A stretch of DNA of 64,000 bases from Streptococcus ilei (GTDB taxonomy: Bacteria > Bacillota > Bacilli > Lactobacillales > Streptococcaceae). The stretch covers positions 1,860,001 through 1,924,000 of the forward strand of contig NC_022584.1 of the NCBI RefSeq assembly GCF_000479335.1, written 5' to 3'. Below the pieces are notes generated by a model. It was not told where the DNA came from. It searched no databases and saw only the letters and a program-made list of their open reading frames with translations. The position numbers and the translations under genes were made by a program. Below, piece by piece: positions 1-9,275 of the stretch. Within the stretch, counting starts at the first letter, position 1. The number at the start of each line of letters is the position of its first letter.

Positions 1-1064
1 TGACAGGAGAATTTATCGCTTCTGAAGAATTTGTGGCGACTCCAGCAACCATGTCAGAAATGATCAATGCAGAGCACCACAAGTCCGTAGCGGGCCATGT
101 GGCAACCGAAGATATCACCTTTGGTTACTGTACAGAGATCATGGTCGCTTTGAAACAAGGCCCAACCTATGTCAAAGACTTTGACTACGATGAATTCCGT
201 AACTATTTGAACAATCTTGGGGATTCTCTACTAGTCGTTAACGATGATGAAATCGTCAAAGTCCATGTCCATACTGAAGATCCAGGTCTTGTTATGCAAG
301 AAGGATTGAAATATGGTAGCTTGGTCAAGGTAAAAGTAGACAACATGCGCAACCAGCATGAAGCACAAGTTGAAAAAGAAGAGCGTCAAGCGAAACCAGC
401 TAAAGCAAAAGAATATGCGATCATCGCAGTCGTTGCGGGTGACGGATTAGCGGATATCTTCAAAGCGCAAGGTGTGGATTACATCATCTCTGGTGGTCAA
501 ACTATGAACCCATCAACAGAAGACTTTGTCAAAGCTGTTGAAGAGTTGAATGCGCGCAACATCATTATCTTGCCAAATAACAAAAATATCTTGATGGCCG
601 CTCAATCAGCAGCAGAAGTCATTGAACAACCTGCAGTTGTCGTAGAGACCAAGACCATCCCTCAAGGATTGACCAGTCTTCTTGCCTTTGATGAGAGCAA
701 GTCTATTGAAGAAAACCATGATCGAATGGCAGCAGCGATTGAAGATGTGGTGTCAGGTAGTGTGACGACAGCCGTTCGTGATACAACCATTGATGGCCTT
801 GAAATCCATGAAAACGACAATCTTGGAATGGTCGATGGCAAAATCGTTGTTTCCAATCCAGATATGATGGAAACCTTGACAGCAACCTTTGATAAGATGT
901 TGGACGAAGATAGTGAAATTGTTACGATCTATATCGGTGAAGATGGTCAAGAAGATCTAGCCAATGAGTTGGCTCAAAACTTGATGGCTAAATATGAGGA
1001 CGTTGAAGTCGAAATTCATCAAGGAAATCAACCAGTTTACCCATATTTGTTTAGCGTTGAATAA
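1..1064 (+). CDS. fakA: Fatty-acid kinase catalytic subunit FakA, C-terminal part (cut by window start)
   Basis: The reading frame is open from base 3 to the stop at 1064, so the gene begins outside the window. About 353 residues are visible; the family is about 550 residues, so the N-terminal DhaL-type ATP-binding domain is missing here and the middle and C-terminal domains are present. The stretch VHVHTEDPG early in the visible part and the acidic, DegV/DAK-like C-terminal half are typical of DAK-family FakA proteins. FakA phosphorylates fatty acids held by FakB carriers, feeding exogenous fatty acids into phospholipid synthesis. A terminator follows directly. The assignment rests on family recognition and the catalytic domain cannot be checked in this window. 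Confidence 0.85.
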   Translation, partial: TGEFIASEEFVATPATMSEMINAEHHKSVAGHVATEDITFGYCTEIMVALKQGPTYVKDFDYDEFRNYLNNLGDSLLVVNDDEIVKVHVHTEDPGLVMQEGLKYGSLVKVKVDNMRNQHEAQVEKEERQAKPAKAKEYAIIAVVAGDGLADIFKAQGVDYIISGGQTMNPSTEDFVKAVEELNARNIIILPNNKNILMAAQSAAEVIEQPAVVVETKTIPQGLTSLLAFDESKSIEENHDRMAAAIEDVVSGSVTTAVRDTTIDGLEIHENDNLGMVDGKIVVSNPDMMETLTATFDKMLDEDSEIVTIYIGEDGQEDLANELAQNLMAKYEDVEVEIHQGNQPVYPYLFSVE

Positions 1065-1094
1065 TCAAAAAATTTCAAAAATAGCAGGAAAAAG

Positions 1095-1126
1095 AGCCAA
1101 AAAAATGATTTTTTGGCCCTTTTTTT
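1095..1126 (+). terminator. Rho-independent terminator after fakA
   Basis: GCCAAAAAA and TTTTTTGGC form a 9-bp stem with a 4-base loop, followed by a run of T. Confidence 0.85.
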
Positions 1127-1165
1127 GATAAAAAAAACTTTATGAAAGCGATTAGATAGGTGTTT

Positions 1166-1195
1166 TTAGACAATTTTTATTTGATATGTTATACT
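1166..1195 (+). promoter_or_regulatory. Promoter of the DUF1307 lipoprotein gene
   Basis: Extended -10 TGTTATACT at 1187-1195 with a weak -35 (TAGACA, 1167-1172) 17 bp upstream. The start codon lies about 30 bp downstream. Confidence 0.6.
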
Positions 1196-1225
1196 TTAGA
1201 AAAATAGAAATAGGAGAAAAAGCAA

Positions 1226-1795
1226 ATGAAAAAGGTAATCTGCTTTTTAGGAGCTTTGCTTTTTGTGATGACGGGGTGTGCTACTAAGTCTCAGTCCACA
1301 GAAACATCAAAAAGCTCAACCACTACTTCGATAGAAAAAAGTGAAACTGTTACTAGTGAGGCAAAGGAAGAAACCAAAGTTCTCACTGCAAAAATCAATG
1401 GCAATCAACATCGCTACACCATCACGACAAAAGGTGATAAGGTTCAGAAATTAAAGTTAGATGTTTTATCAGCCTTGCCAGAAAAAATCGCCACTAATTC
1501 AGCTAATCTAAGTCCTGAAGAGATGACAAAAATTATTAATGAAGGCTTGCAGTCAGATTCAGAATACAAGGCTCTGAAAGACATGGCTGGCTTCAGTATC
1601 GAATATAAGGTCACTCCAGAGAAAAAATTAGCCTCAACGGTCTCTGTTGATATGGAAACTATTGATTGGGACAAGGTTAAAGACCTATCTTACTTTAAAG
1701 ATCTTGGTATCGGTGACCTAAAAGACATCAAGGCATCGACTGTTTTCACAGGATTAAAACTCCACGGTTTTAAAGAAGAAACGCCAGCACCATAG
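1226..1795 (+). CDS. DUF1307 (YehR-like) lipoprotein
   Basis: A 189-residue protein with a lipoprotein signal peptide: hydrophobic residues 6-17 end in VMTGC, with the lipidated Cys at 18. A Ser/Thr/Glu-rich linker (about 20-50) precedes a compact extracellular domain resembling the DUF1307/YehR lipoproteins common in streptococci. The molecular function of that family is not known to me. It has its own promoter and a terminator on each side, so it is probably monocistronic. The start is chosen on AGGAG nine bases before the ATG. The lipoprotein call is firm; the family name is by pattern recognition. Confidence 0.75.
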   Translation: MKKVICFLGALLFVMTGCATKSQSTETSKSSTTTSIEKSETVTSEAKEETKVLTAKINGNQHRYTITTKGDKVQKLKLDVLSALPEKIATNSANLSPEEMTKIINEGLQSDSEYKALKDMAGFSIEYKVTPEKKLASTVSVDMETIDWDKVKDLSYFKDLGIGDLKDIKASTVFTGLKLHGFKEETPAP

Positions 1796-1798
1796 GTT

Positions 1799-1822
1799 CG
1801 GACTCTTGTCCGGCCTTTTTTA
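1799..1822 (+). terminator. Terminator after the lipoprotein gene
   Basis: CGGAC-TCTT-GTCCG hairpin followed by CC and a T run. Confidence 0.7.
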
Positions 1823-1827
1823 TTTTC

Positions 1828-1863
1828 CATGACATTTGTCATGTCAGCCAGTGACAAAATCAT
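1828..1863 (+). promoter_or_regulatory. Tandem inverted-repeat operator upstream of the ABC/two-component operon
   Basis: CATGACA-TT-TGTCATG (1828-1843) is a perfect 7-bp-arm palindrome. A second, imperfect copy GTGACA-AA-ATCAT starts at 1851, so the ATGACA/GTGACA half-sites lie 22 bp apart, two helical turns. Both lie just upstream of a good -10 that lacks a clear -35. This is the layout expected of an activator site for the NarL-type regulator encoded at the end of this operon; that link is inference. Confidence 0.55.
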
Positions 1864-1887
1864 CTAGTAGCCTGTTATTCCTTTCGC

Positions 1888-1893
1888 TATAAT
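1888..1893 (+). promoter_or_regulatory. -10 element of the ABC/two-component operon promoter
   Basis: Perfect TATAAT with no recognisable -35 hexamer 16-18 bp upstream, as in activator-dependent promoters. The first start codon is 28 bp downstream. Confidence 0.6.
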
Positions 1894-1921
1894 AAAGTCA
1901 GAAAGTAAGAGGTAAGGAAAA

Positions 1922-2113
1922 ATGAAACAATGGTTCTATAAAGTGTTTACATTAACAGTGGTTGGGATGGTCGTCTATTTGATCTTTTCAAAGGATGATA
2001 GCCTCTATTACCATTTCCCTTGGGAATTATTTGCGGGGATTGGCATCATGAGCTGGGCAGTCCAAGAAGGGCTAAAAATGGTCAAGGCTGTTAAAAAGGA
2101 GATGGAGCAATGA
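1922..2113 (+). CDS. Small membrane protein, first gene of the ABC/two-component operon
   Basis: A 63-residue protein with two hydrophobic segments (about 8-22 and 33-48) and a basic C-terminal tail (KMVKAVKKEME). An AGAGGTAAGG ribosome site precedes the ATG. Its stop overlaps the next start (ATGA), so it is translationally coupled. I recognise no family. Position at the head of an ABC-2 exporter and sensor operon suggests an accessory subunit of the exporter or a stress-sensing membrane peptide; this is inference only. Confidence 0.7.
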   Translation: MKQWFYKVFTLTVVGMVVYLIFSKDDSLYYHFPWELFAGIGIMSWAVQEGLKMVKAVKKEMEQ

Positions 2114-2307
2114 AAAAGAAAATTGAAATTGGCTTGGTAGCTGCTCTGTGTTTGCTCCTTTGGGTAACTGAGATGATGACGGGATGGTTTTCTGCTCATT
2201 TTCCTAGCTGGTTTTTCCAAACGGTTTGGGGAGTGACCTTGGTTGTCTATGTCATCATTCCAGCTGGCCAAGCCTGGTTGAAAGGAGAGTCTCATGAGTG
2301 TCATTAG
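2110..2307 (+). CDS. Second small membrane protein of the ABC/two-component operon
   Basis: A 65-residue protein with two predicted membrane segments (about 5-24 and 34-53), rich in Trp (WFSAHFPSWFFQTVWG). It overlaps the preceding gene by 4 bases and the following ATPase start by 14 bases. GGAGATGGAG precedes the ATG. It is about the size of its upstream neighbour and equally hydrophobic, but not clearly homologous. Function unknown; it is probably made in step with the ABC transporter. Confidence 0.7.
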   Translation: MKKKIEIGLVAALCLLLWVTEMMTGWFSAHFPSWFFQTVWGVTLVVYVIIPAGQAWLKGESHECH

Positions 2308-3211
2308 AGTTGAGAACTTGAAGAAAAGTATTAAAGGAAAAGTGATTCTAGAAGATCTTTCTTTCAGGGTTGAACGGGGAGACTGTATGGCCTTGATTGG
2401 GCCTAACGGAGCAGGGAAGACGACCTTGATGAATTGCCTCCTAGGAGATAGGAAGGCAACTTCTGGAACCATTGAAATAGAGGGAAAAGCTCCTGGTCAT
2501 CCTCAATTGAAGACTAGTATCTCTTATCTCCCTCAAGAGAATGCTATCGTGCAAAAGTTAACCGTGCAGGAACTAATTAGTTTCTTTCGCTCCATCTATC
2601 CCAATCCCTTAACGGTCTGTGAAATCGATGATCTATTGCGTTTTAGTCTAGAACAAAAGAAACAATTGGCCAGTAAGCTGTCTGGTGGGCAAAAACGTCT
2701 CCTATCCTTTGTCCTGACCTTGATTGGTCGTCCCAGTCTTCTGTTTTTGGATGAGCCAACGGCTGCCATGGATACATCCACTCGCCAACGCTTTTGGGAG
2801 ATTGTCGGGCATTTAAAAGATCAAGGTGTGACTATTGTCTATTCTTCCCATTACATTGAGGAAGTAGAGCATACAGCTGACCGGATCCTGGTCTTGCACC
2901 AGGGACGTTTGCTTCGAGATACGACGCCACTAGCTATGAGAAGTGAAGAGGTAGAAAAACATTTTACCCTGCCTTTGCGATACCAAGCTCTAGTGGCAGG
3001 GATGGACGGAATTGGTCAAGTGACGGTCAAACCTGATGCCCTTCAAGTTGTGACAGGCGATGCCAATCGTTTGTGGACTCGATTGCAAGAAGAAGGCTGT
3101 TCGATCCAAGAGATCGAAGTGACCAATCGAAGTTTATTGGATTCTATTTTTGAAAATACAAAGGAAGTAGGTAGAGAAGATGAAACGCATGAAAGCTCTC
3201 GGCGTGGTTGA
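2294..3211 (+). CDS. ABC-2 type exporter, ATP-binding subunit
   Basis: A 305-residue ATPase. Walker A GPNGAGKT at 36-43, signature LSGGQ at 129-133, Walker B LLFLDEP at 149-155 and the switch His at 186 (SSHYIEE) are all intact. A roughly 90-residue C-terminal extension follows the nucleotide-binding domain, as in CcmA/YvfR-type exporters. It powers the permease encoded next, whose start lies 32 bases inside this gene. Substrate unknown: such exporters with DesK/NarL-type regulators often handle antimicrobial peptides or lipophilic toxins, an expectation from the family rather than something visible here. Confidence 0.9.
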   Translation: MSVIRVENLKKSIKGKVILEDLSFRVERGDCMALIGPNGAGKTTLMNCLLGDRKATSGTIEIEGKAPGHPQLKTSISYLPQENAIVQKLTVQELISFFRSIYPNPLTVCEIDDLLRFSLEQKKQLASKLSGGQKRLLSFVLTLIGRPSLLFLDEPTAAMDTSTRQRFWEIVGHLKDQGVTIVYSSHYIEEVEHTADRILVLHQGRLLRDTTPLAMRSEEVEKHFTLPLRYQALVAGMDGIGQVTVKPDALQVVTGDANRLWTRLQEEGCSIQEIEVTNRSLLDSIFENTKEVGREDETHESSRRG

Positions 3212-3920
3212 GTGGCATTTGACCAGACGCCAAGCCATTTATTATTTATTATCAATAGGGATGCCCACGGCCTTTTATCTCTTCTTTTCAGGGATGTACC
3301 AGGACACACCAGGGGCGCCCGCTCATTTTATGAGGGATTATCTCCTCTCTATGACGGCTTTTTCCATGATGTCTACGGCTCTATTTTCCTTTCCAACAGT
3401 TCTTGAAACCGATCGACTCAATAATTGGCAAAAAGTCTTGCGCCATACCCCGGTATCTATGGTAGAATATTATCTAATAAAGGTTGCGGGTCTCTTTGTA
3501 GACTTTCTCCTATCCATTGGGGTCGTCTTTACCGTGGGTCATGTGGTGCGGCATGTGAACATGTCTCTACAGGATTGGGTCTTAGCGGCCTTCCTTCTCA
3601 TCCTAGGAAGTCTAGCTTTTGTAGCTATCGGTCTGGTCTTGACCTTGCTTCCTTCCAGTCAATTGATGTCGGTTGCGGGCAATCTCCTCTATATGGGACT
3701 GGCTGTTATGGGTGGCCTATGGATGCCTATTAGTGTCTTTCCAGAATGGATGCAAGCTATTGGTAAATGCCTGCCAACCTATCAATTGATGGAGCTGATC
3801 AAGACCTTTTTAAATAAGGGGCAGGTCAATGGCTTTGCTAGTCTCTATTTAAGCTTGTTTACCCTGGTCTTGTTTGCTCTTGTCATCGTCTATCGTCGTC
3901 ATTCTGAGGTTCGTTCATGA
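3180..3920 (+). CDS. ABC-2 type exporter, permease subunit
   Basis: A 246-residue integral membrane protein with about six hydrophobic segments, similar in layout to ABC-2 permeases such as YvfS. A GlyLeu/Met-rich segment followed by WMPISVFPEWMQAIGKCLPTYQLMELI is the usual family ending before the last helix. The start overlaps the ATPase gene by 32 bases; a second ATG at 3189 is an alternative. The stop overlaps the kinase start (ATGA). It forms the membrane channel with the ATPase before it. Confidence 0.85.
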   Translation: MKRMKALGVVEWHLTRRQAIYYLLSIGMPTAFYLFFSGMYQDTPGAPAHFMRDYLLSMTAFSMMSTALFSFPTVLETDRLNNWQKVLRHTPVSMVEYYLIKVAGLFVDFLLSIGVVFTVGHVVRHVNMSLQDWVLAAFLLILGSLAFVAIGLVLTLLPSSQLMSVAGNLLYMGLAVMGGLWMPISVFPEWMQAIGKCLPTYQLMELIKTFLNKGQVNGFASLYLSLFTLVLFALVIVYRRHSEVRS

Positions 3921-5014
3921 TCGAAAAACTCAAGCGTATTCATTATATGTTTTACGCTAGCCTAGTTTTTATGGGATTCCCATTTATCTCTATTTTATTG
4001 GGTGAGGTTCCCTACTGGCACTTCTTTTTAGCCCTCTTGTTTATTGCTTCCTATCTAGGAATCTTGATTACTGAAAACAAAAAGCTGATCTGGATTTGTT
4101 GGCTGTACCTCCTAGCCTATGTAGCAGGAAATACTCTTTTTATTAACGCTAACTATTTTTGGTTTTATTTCTTCATCAGTAATCTGTTAGTCTATCACTT
4201 TGAGATTCGCAATTTTCGCTCTCCTTATCTTTGGACAGTTTTTCTATCGCAATTCCTACTTTTTGGAGTTATCTTTTTCAAACAGAATGCGATGGAGTAT
4301 GAATGGGTATTTTTAATCATCATTTTCTTCTTTACCCATGCCATGACTTACGGCATGGTTCGGATTCGGATGATGGAAGAGTTGAAAGCTGACCATGCCA
4401 AGCAAAATGCCCAGATCAATCTCTTGCTGGCAGAAAACGAGCGCCATCGGATTGGCCGTGATCTACATGACAGTCTGGGCCATACCTTTGCTATGCTCAG
4501 TGTCAAGGCAGACCTGGCTGATCAATTCTTAGCATTGGGTCAGGTTGAGAAGGCGCAGGAGCAGGTGCAAGAGATTCAAGCCATTAGTCAAGAGTCCATG
4601 CACCAAGTCCGGGAGATTGTGGAGAACTTGAAGCAGCGAACGCTGGCAAGAGAGTTAGAAACCGTCCAGCAAATGCTAGAAGTGGCGCAAGTCAAAGTGG
4701 AGATTCAAAATGAGCTTGATACAGCTAGTATCTCGCCGATCCTAGAGTCTGCACTGGCCATGGTGTCTCTGGAATTAGCCACTAATATGATCAAACATGC
4801 CAAAGCGACGGAGGCCCATCTCTCTTATCGCTCTACCGAAACAGGGGTAGAAATGGTCGCAGAAGACAATGGCATCGGCTTTTCCAAAGTCTCCGGCAAG
4901 GACCTGCACTCGATCCGCGAACGGATTGCCTTATTGGGAGGAGAGCTAGAGATCAGTCATCGTCACAAGCCGACCCGCATAGAAATACGGATCCCCTATC
5001 AAGAAAGGAAATAA
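3917..5014 (+). CDS. DesK/YvfT-type sensor histidine kinase
   Basis: 365 residues. Five or six N-terminal membrane segments (about 10-148) with little extracellular sequence, then a HisKA_3 dimerisation domain with phospho-acceptor His184 in RDLHDSLGH, then an ATP-binding domain with N-box ([16 protein letters not shown], about 285-300) and G1 box (EDNGIGF, about 315). The compact sensor suggests it senses a signal inside the membrane or the neighbouring transporter itself. It is coupled to the permease by a 4-base overlap and followed two bases later by its response regulator. Its ligand is unknown. Confidence 0.9.
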   Translation: MIEKLKRIHYMFYASLVFMGFPFISILLGEVPYWHFFLALLFIASYLGILITENKKLIWICWLYLLAYVAGNTLFINANYFWFYFFISNLLVYHFEIRNFRSPYLWTVFLSQFLLFGVIFFKQNAMEYEWVFLIIIFFFTHAMTYGMVRIRMMEELKADHAKQNAQINLLLAENERHRIGRDLHDSLGHTFAMLSVKADLADQFLALGQVEKAQEQVQEIQAISQESMHQVREIVENLKQRTLARELETVQQMLEVAQVKVEIQNELDTASISPILESALAMVSLELATNMIKHAKATEAHLSYRSTETGVEMVAEDNGIGFSKVSGKDLHSIRERIALLGGELEISHRHKPTRIEIRIPYQERK

Positions 5015-5015
5015 G

Positions 5016-5615
5016 ATGCGCTTATTAGTTGCTGAAGACCAAAGTATGTTGCGAGATGCTCTCTGCCAGCTCTTGCTCCTGCAAGAGGATGTGGAAGAAG
5101 TCTTGCAGGCTGGAGACGGGCAAGAAGCTATTCACATACTCGAAAGCCATCCAGTCGATATTGCCATTGTAGATATCGAGATGCCAATCAAAACAGGGTT
5201 AGAAGTGTTGGAATGGGCTAAAAGTCAACAACCCCAACTCAAGGTCGTCATCGTTACGACTTTTAAGAGACCGGGTTATTTTGAGCGGGCCCTCAAGGCC
5301 GGAGTCGATGCCTATGTCTTAAAAGAACGTCGCATTACAGATTTGATGGCAACACTTCATACGGTTTTGGCAGGGCAAAAAGAATATTCTCCTGAATTAA
5401 TGGAGGAAATCCTAACCCATCCCAATCCTCTAAGCTCTCAGGAGCAAGCGGTCCTAAAAGAAGTTGCAAAGGGAGTTTCTAATCAAGAAATTGCTGATCG
5501 TTTATTTCTCTCTAACGGGACTATTCGCAATTATATGTCGGCTATTCTGACCAAGTTGAATGCAGAGAACCGGACCGAGGCGGCGAAAATCGCCCAAGAA
5601 AAGGGATGGCTATAA
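5016..5615 (+). CDS. NarL/LuxR-type response regulator
   Basis: 199 residues: receiver domain with phospho-acceptor Asp53 (VDIEMP) and acidic pair ED7, then a LuxR-type helix-turn-helix (about 135-199; [33 protein letters not shown]). Partner of the kinase encoded immediately upstream. Last gene of the operon, with a terminator behind it. The palindromes at 1828-1863 are the obvious candidate target for autoregulation. GAAAGGA precedes the ATG. Confidence 0.9.
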   Translation: MRLLVAEDQSMLRDALCQLLLLQEDVEEVLQAGDGQEAIHILESHPVDIAIVDIEMPIKTGLEVLEWAKSQQPQLKVVIVTTFKRPGYFERALKAGVDAYVLKERRITDLMATLHTVLAGQKEYSPELMEEILTHPNPLSSQEQAVLKEVAKGVSNQEIADRLFLSNGTIRNYMSAILTKLNAENRTEAAKIAQEKGWL

Positions 5616-5621
5616 GCAAGC

Positions 5622-5652
5622 AAAGTTTCTAGGATTCCTAGAGACTTTTTTG
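5622..5652 (+). terminator. Terminator after the two-component operon
   Basis: AAGTTTCTAGG/CCTAGAGACTT hairpin with ATT(C) loop and T run. Confidence 0.8.
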
Positions 5653-5701
5653 ATTGGATTGTTCTTTTTTAGGACAACTCTCATTAATCGGATTTGGATA
5701 G

Positions 5702-5716
5702 AAAATTCAGAAAATT
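5702..5716 (+). promoter_or_regulatory. CodY box upstream of ilvB
   Basis: AAAATTCAGAAAATT matches the CodY consensus AATTTTCWGAAAATT at 13 of 15 bases. It lies just upstream of the -35. Repression when branched-chain amino acids are abundant is the established role of CodY. Confidence 0.75.
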
Positions 5717-5728
5717 TGTGATTTTTAC

Positions 5729-5756
5729 TTGAATTATTTTCCAAAAATGGTATGAT
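5729..5756 (+). promoter_or_regulatory. Promoter of ilvBNC
   Basis: TTGAAT, 16-bp spacer, TATGAT. It lies 45 bp before the ilvB start. Confidence 0.7.
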
Positions 5757-5769
5757 AGTAGCATGCTCA

Positions 5770-5782
5770 TTTGATAATCAAA
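5770..5782 (+). promoter_or_regulatory. FabT-like palindrome in the ilvB leader
   Basis: TTTGATAATCAAA is a perfect 6-bp-arm palindrome with the form of the streptococcal FabT operator (TTTGAT-N-ATCAAA). It lies just downstream of the -10, at the expected transcript start, where a bound regulator would block transcription. FabT control of ilv genes is my inference. Confidence 0.5.
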
Positions 5783-5800
5783 GAAACAGAAAGGAGAGAC

Positions 5801-7501
5801 ATGGAGAAAATTACCTTAGAAACTGCAAAAACAGGTTCAGAGCTTGTGCTAGAAACGCTTCGAGATCTTGGGATTGATACCATTTTTGGCTACCCAGGTG
5901 GAGCGGTTTTGCCCCTTTATGATGCTATTTATAGTTTTAAAGGGATCAAACACATTCTTGGCCGACATGAACAAGGCTGCTTGCATGAAGCTGAAGGCTA
6001 TGCCAAATCAACTGGGAAGCTAGGTGTGGCCGTCGTCACAAGTGGACCTGGAGCAACCAATGCCATTACAGGGATTGCGGATGCCATGAGTGATAGTGTT
6101 CCTCTTCTTGTGTTTACTGGTCAGGTCAACCGTTCTGGGATCGGGAAAGATGCCTTTCAAGAGGCGGATATTGTTGGGATTACCATGCCCATCACCAAGT
6201 ACAATTACCAAGTACGTGAGACAGCGGATATTCCACGGGTTATCACGGAAGCAGTTCATATTGCGACAACTGGGCGTCCAGGCCCCGTCGTCATTGACCT
6301 TCCAAAAGATGTCTCTGCCCTAGAAACTGATTATATTTACAATCCGGCCATTAACATTCCAAGTTACCAGCCGACTATTGAACCAAATGAATTACAGATT
6401 AAGAAAATCTTGAAGCAACTTGGAAAGGCTAAGAAACCAGTCCTCTTGGCTGGAGGTGGCGTCAGCTATGCGGAAGCAGCAACAGAATTGGTCGAGTTGG
6501 CAGAACGCTATCAGATTCCTGTGGTAACTAGTCTTCTAGGACAAGGAACGATTGCGACCAGCCACCCTCTCTTCCTTGGAATGGGTGGGATGCACGGTTC
6601 CTTTGCGGCTAACATTGCCATGACAGAAGCGGATTTTATGATTAGCATCGGTTGTCGTTTTGATGATCGTCTGACGGGAAATCCAAAGACCTTTGCGAAG
6701 AATGCCAAAGTCGCTCACATTGATATTGATCCGGCTGAGATTGGTAAAATCATTGCAGTCGATATTCCAGTCGTTGGCGATGCCAAAAAAGCCTTAAAAC
6801 AGTTGTTAGCAGAGCCAGTGGTTCATAACAATACGGAGAAATGGGTCGAGAAAGTCACCCAAGATAAGAATCGGGTTCGTTCTTATGATAAGAAAGAACG
6901 CGTCGTCCAACCTCAAGCGGTTATTGAACGCGTTGGTGAGTTGACCAAGGGGAATGCTATCGTCGTAACAGACGTTGGGCAGCATCAAATGTGGGCAGCT
7001 CAGTACTACCCGTACCAAAACGAACGGCAGTTGGTGACTTCTGGTGGTCTAGGAACCATGGGATTCGGTGTACCAGCCGCCATTGGTGCTAAGATTGCCA
7101 ATCCAGATAAAGAAGTCGTGCTCTTTGTCGGAGATGGTGGCTTCCAGATGACCAACCAAGAATTGGCAATCTTGAATGTTTACAAGATCCCAATCAAGGT
7201 CATCATGCTCAACAACCATTCACTTGGAATGGTTCGGCAGTGGCAAGAAGCCTTCTATGATGGACGAACATCAGAGTCTGTCTTTGAAACCTTGCCAGAC
7301 TTCCAATTGATGGCGCAAGCCTATGGGATTAAGAATTACAAATTTGATAATCCCGAAACCTTAGAGAAGGATTTGGAAGTTATTACCGAAGATGTACCAA
7401 TGTTCATCGAGATCGACATTTCTCGGAAAGAGCACGTTTTACCAATGGTACCAGCTGGTAAGAGCAATCATGAGATGTTGGGGGTGAAGTTTAATGCGTA
7501 G
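5801..7501 (+). CDS. ilvB: Acetolactate synthase large subunit
   Basis: 566 residues from the ATG at 5801, chosen because AAAGGAG lies five bases upstream. Condenses two pyruvates (or pyruvate and 2-oxobutyrate) to acetolactate/acetohydroxybutyrate, the first shared step of valine, leucine and isoleucine synthesis. The thiamine-diphosphate fold is visible: GYPGGAVLPLYDA with the catalytic Glu in RHEQGCLHEAEGYA, a central FAD-type domain, and the diphosphate-binding GDGGF...NNHSLGMVRQWQ near the C-terminus. First gene of ilvBNC; ilvN overlaps its end by 8 bases, matching a two-subunit enzyme. Confidence 0.96.
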   Translation: MEKITLETAKTGSELVLETLRDLGIDTIFGYPGGAVLPLYDAIYSFKGIKHILGRHEQGCLHEAEGYAKSTGKLGVAVVTSGPGATNAITGIADAMSDSVPLLVFTGQVNRSGIGKDAFQEADIVGITMPITKYNYQVRETADIPRVITEAVHIATTGRPGPVVIDLPKDVSALETDYIYNPAINIPSYQPTIEPNELQIKKILKQLGKAKKPVLLAGGGVSYAEAATELVELAERYQIPVVTSLLGQGTIATSHPLFLGMGGMHGSFAANIAMTEADFMISIGCRFDDRLTGNPKTFAKNAKVAHIDIDPAEIGKIIAVDIPVVGDAKKALKQLLAEPVVHNNTEKWVEKVTQDKNRVRSYDKKERVVQPQAVIERVGELTKGNAIVVTDVGQHQMWAAQYYPYQNERQLVTSGGLGTMGFGVPAAIGAKIANPDKEVVLFVGDGGFQMTNQELAILNVYKIPIKVIMLNNHSLGMVRQWQEAFYDGRTSESVFETLPDFQLMAQAYGIKNYKFDNPETLEKDLEVITEDVPMFIEIDISRKEHVLPMVPAGKSNHEMLGVKFNA

Positions 7502-7970
7502 AATGTTAACAGCCAAACTTCAAAACCGGTCTGGGGTTCTCAATCGCTTTACTGGTGTCTTGTCTAGACGCCAAGTCAACATTGAGAGTATCTCGGTAGG
7601 GGCGACAGAAAATCCTAATGTGTCACGGATTACTATTATCATTGACGTCGCGTCTCATGATGAAGTGGAACAAATCATCAAGCAACTCAACCGTCAGGTC
7701 GATGTGATTCGCGTTCGAGATATTACAGATAAACCTCATCTCGAGCGTGAAGTGATTCTGATCAAGGTCTCAGCGCCTGCAGAGAAACGGGCAGAATTGC
7801 TGGCCATTATCCAGCCCTTCCGCGCGACTGTGGTAGACGTGGCTCCAAGCTCCATCACCGTGCAGATGACAGGAAATGCAGAGAAGAACGAAGCTCTCTT
7901 GCGTGTCATTCGTCCTTATGGGATTAAGAATGTTGCACGGACGGGTGCAACTGGCTTTACCCGCGATTAA
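7494..7970 (+). CDS. ilvN: Acetolactate synthase small (regulatory) subunit
   Basis: 158 residues with an N-terminal ACT domain (about 1-75; LTAKLQNRSGVLNRFTGVLSRR) and a C-terminal ACT-like domain, the usual length for IlvN/IlvH. It binds valine and gives feedback control of IlvB. The start overlaps ilvB; an ATG three codons later (7503) is an alternative. ilvC follows after 67 bases with no strong terminator between. Confidence 0.95.
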   Translation: MRRMLTAKLQNRSGVLNRFTGVLSRRQVNIESISVGATENPNVSRITIIIDVASHDEVEQIIKQLNRQVDVIRVRDITDKPHLEREVILIKVSAPAEKRAELLAIIQPFRATVVDVAPSSITVQMTGNAEKNEALLRVIRPYGIKNVARTGATGFTRD

Positions 7971-8019
7971 AGCCCACCATTCAAAATAGTTACTACCGCC
8001 TAAGAGGCAATAAAAATAG

Positions 8020-9060
<1,041 letters not shown>

Positions 9061-9071
9061 TGAGGTGATGG

Positions 9072-9102
9072 TGAAGTTGGGAGAAATCCCAACTTCTTTT
9101 TC
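9072..9102 (+). terminator. Terminator after ilvC
   Basis: GAAGTTGGGA-GAAA-TCCCAACTTC, perfect 10-bp stem followed by TTTTT. Confidence 0.92.
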
Positions 9103-9189
9103 ATCAATAGCAGAGATGGATTGGAAGGTATTTTCAACCATTTAGCAGAATCTGTATGAAGAGACGTGCCATATCGAGCATTTTGGGTG

Positions 9190-9204
9190 ATTTTTCTGAA
9201 AATT
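9190..9204 (+). promoter_or_regulatory. CodY box upstream of ilvA
   Basis: ATTTTTCTGAAAATT matches the CodY consensus at 14 of 15 bases; it lies 11 bp upstream of the -35. Confidence 0.82.
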
Positions 9205-9215
9205 TGGAAAACACG

Positions 9216-9244
9216 CTGAAATTTTTGCAGTCTTTTGATATAAT
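9216..9244 (+). promoter_or_regulatory. Promoter of ilvA
   Basis: CTGAAA, 17-bp spacer, extended -10 TGATATAAT. Confidence 0.7.
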
Positions 9245-9275
9245 TAGATGAAATAAGGAGAAGAAGAGGAAGACT

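Noticed and set aside
2008..2472. Long minus-strand frame opposite the two-component operon, and similar antisense frames elsewhere
   Set aside because: They are shadows of well-supported plus-strand genes, without ribosome sites or family resemblance.
5757..5800. Leader peptide or attenuator before ilvB
   Set aside because: No run of Ile/Val/Leu codons and no terminator/antiterminator pair in the 45-base leader.
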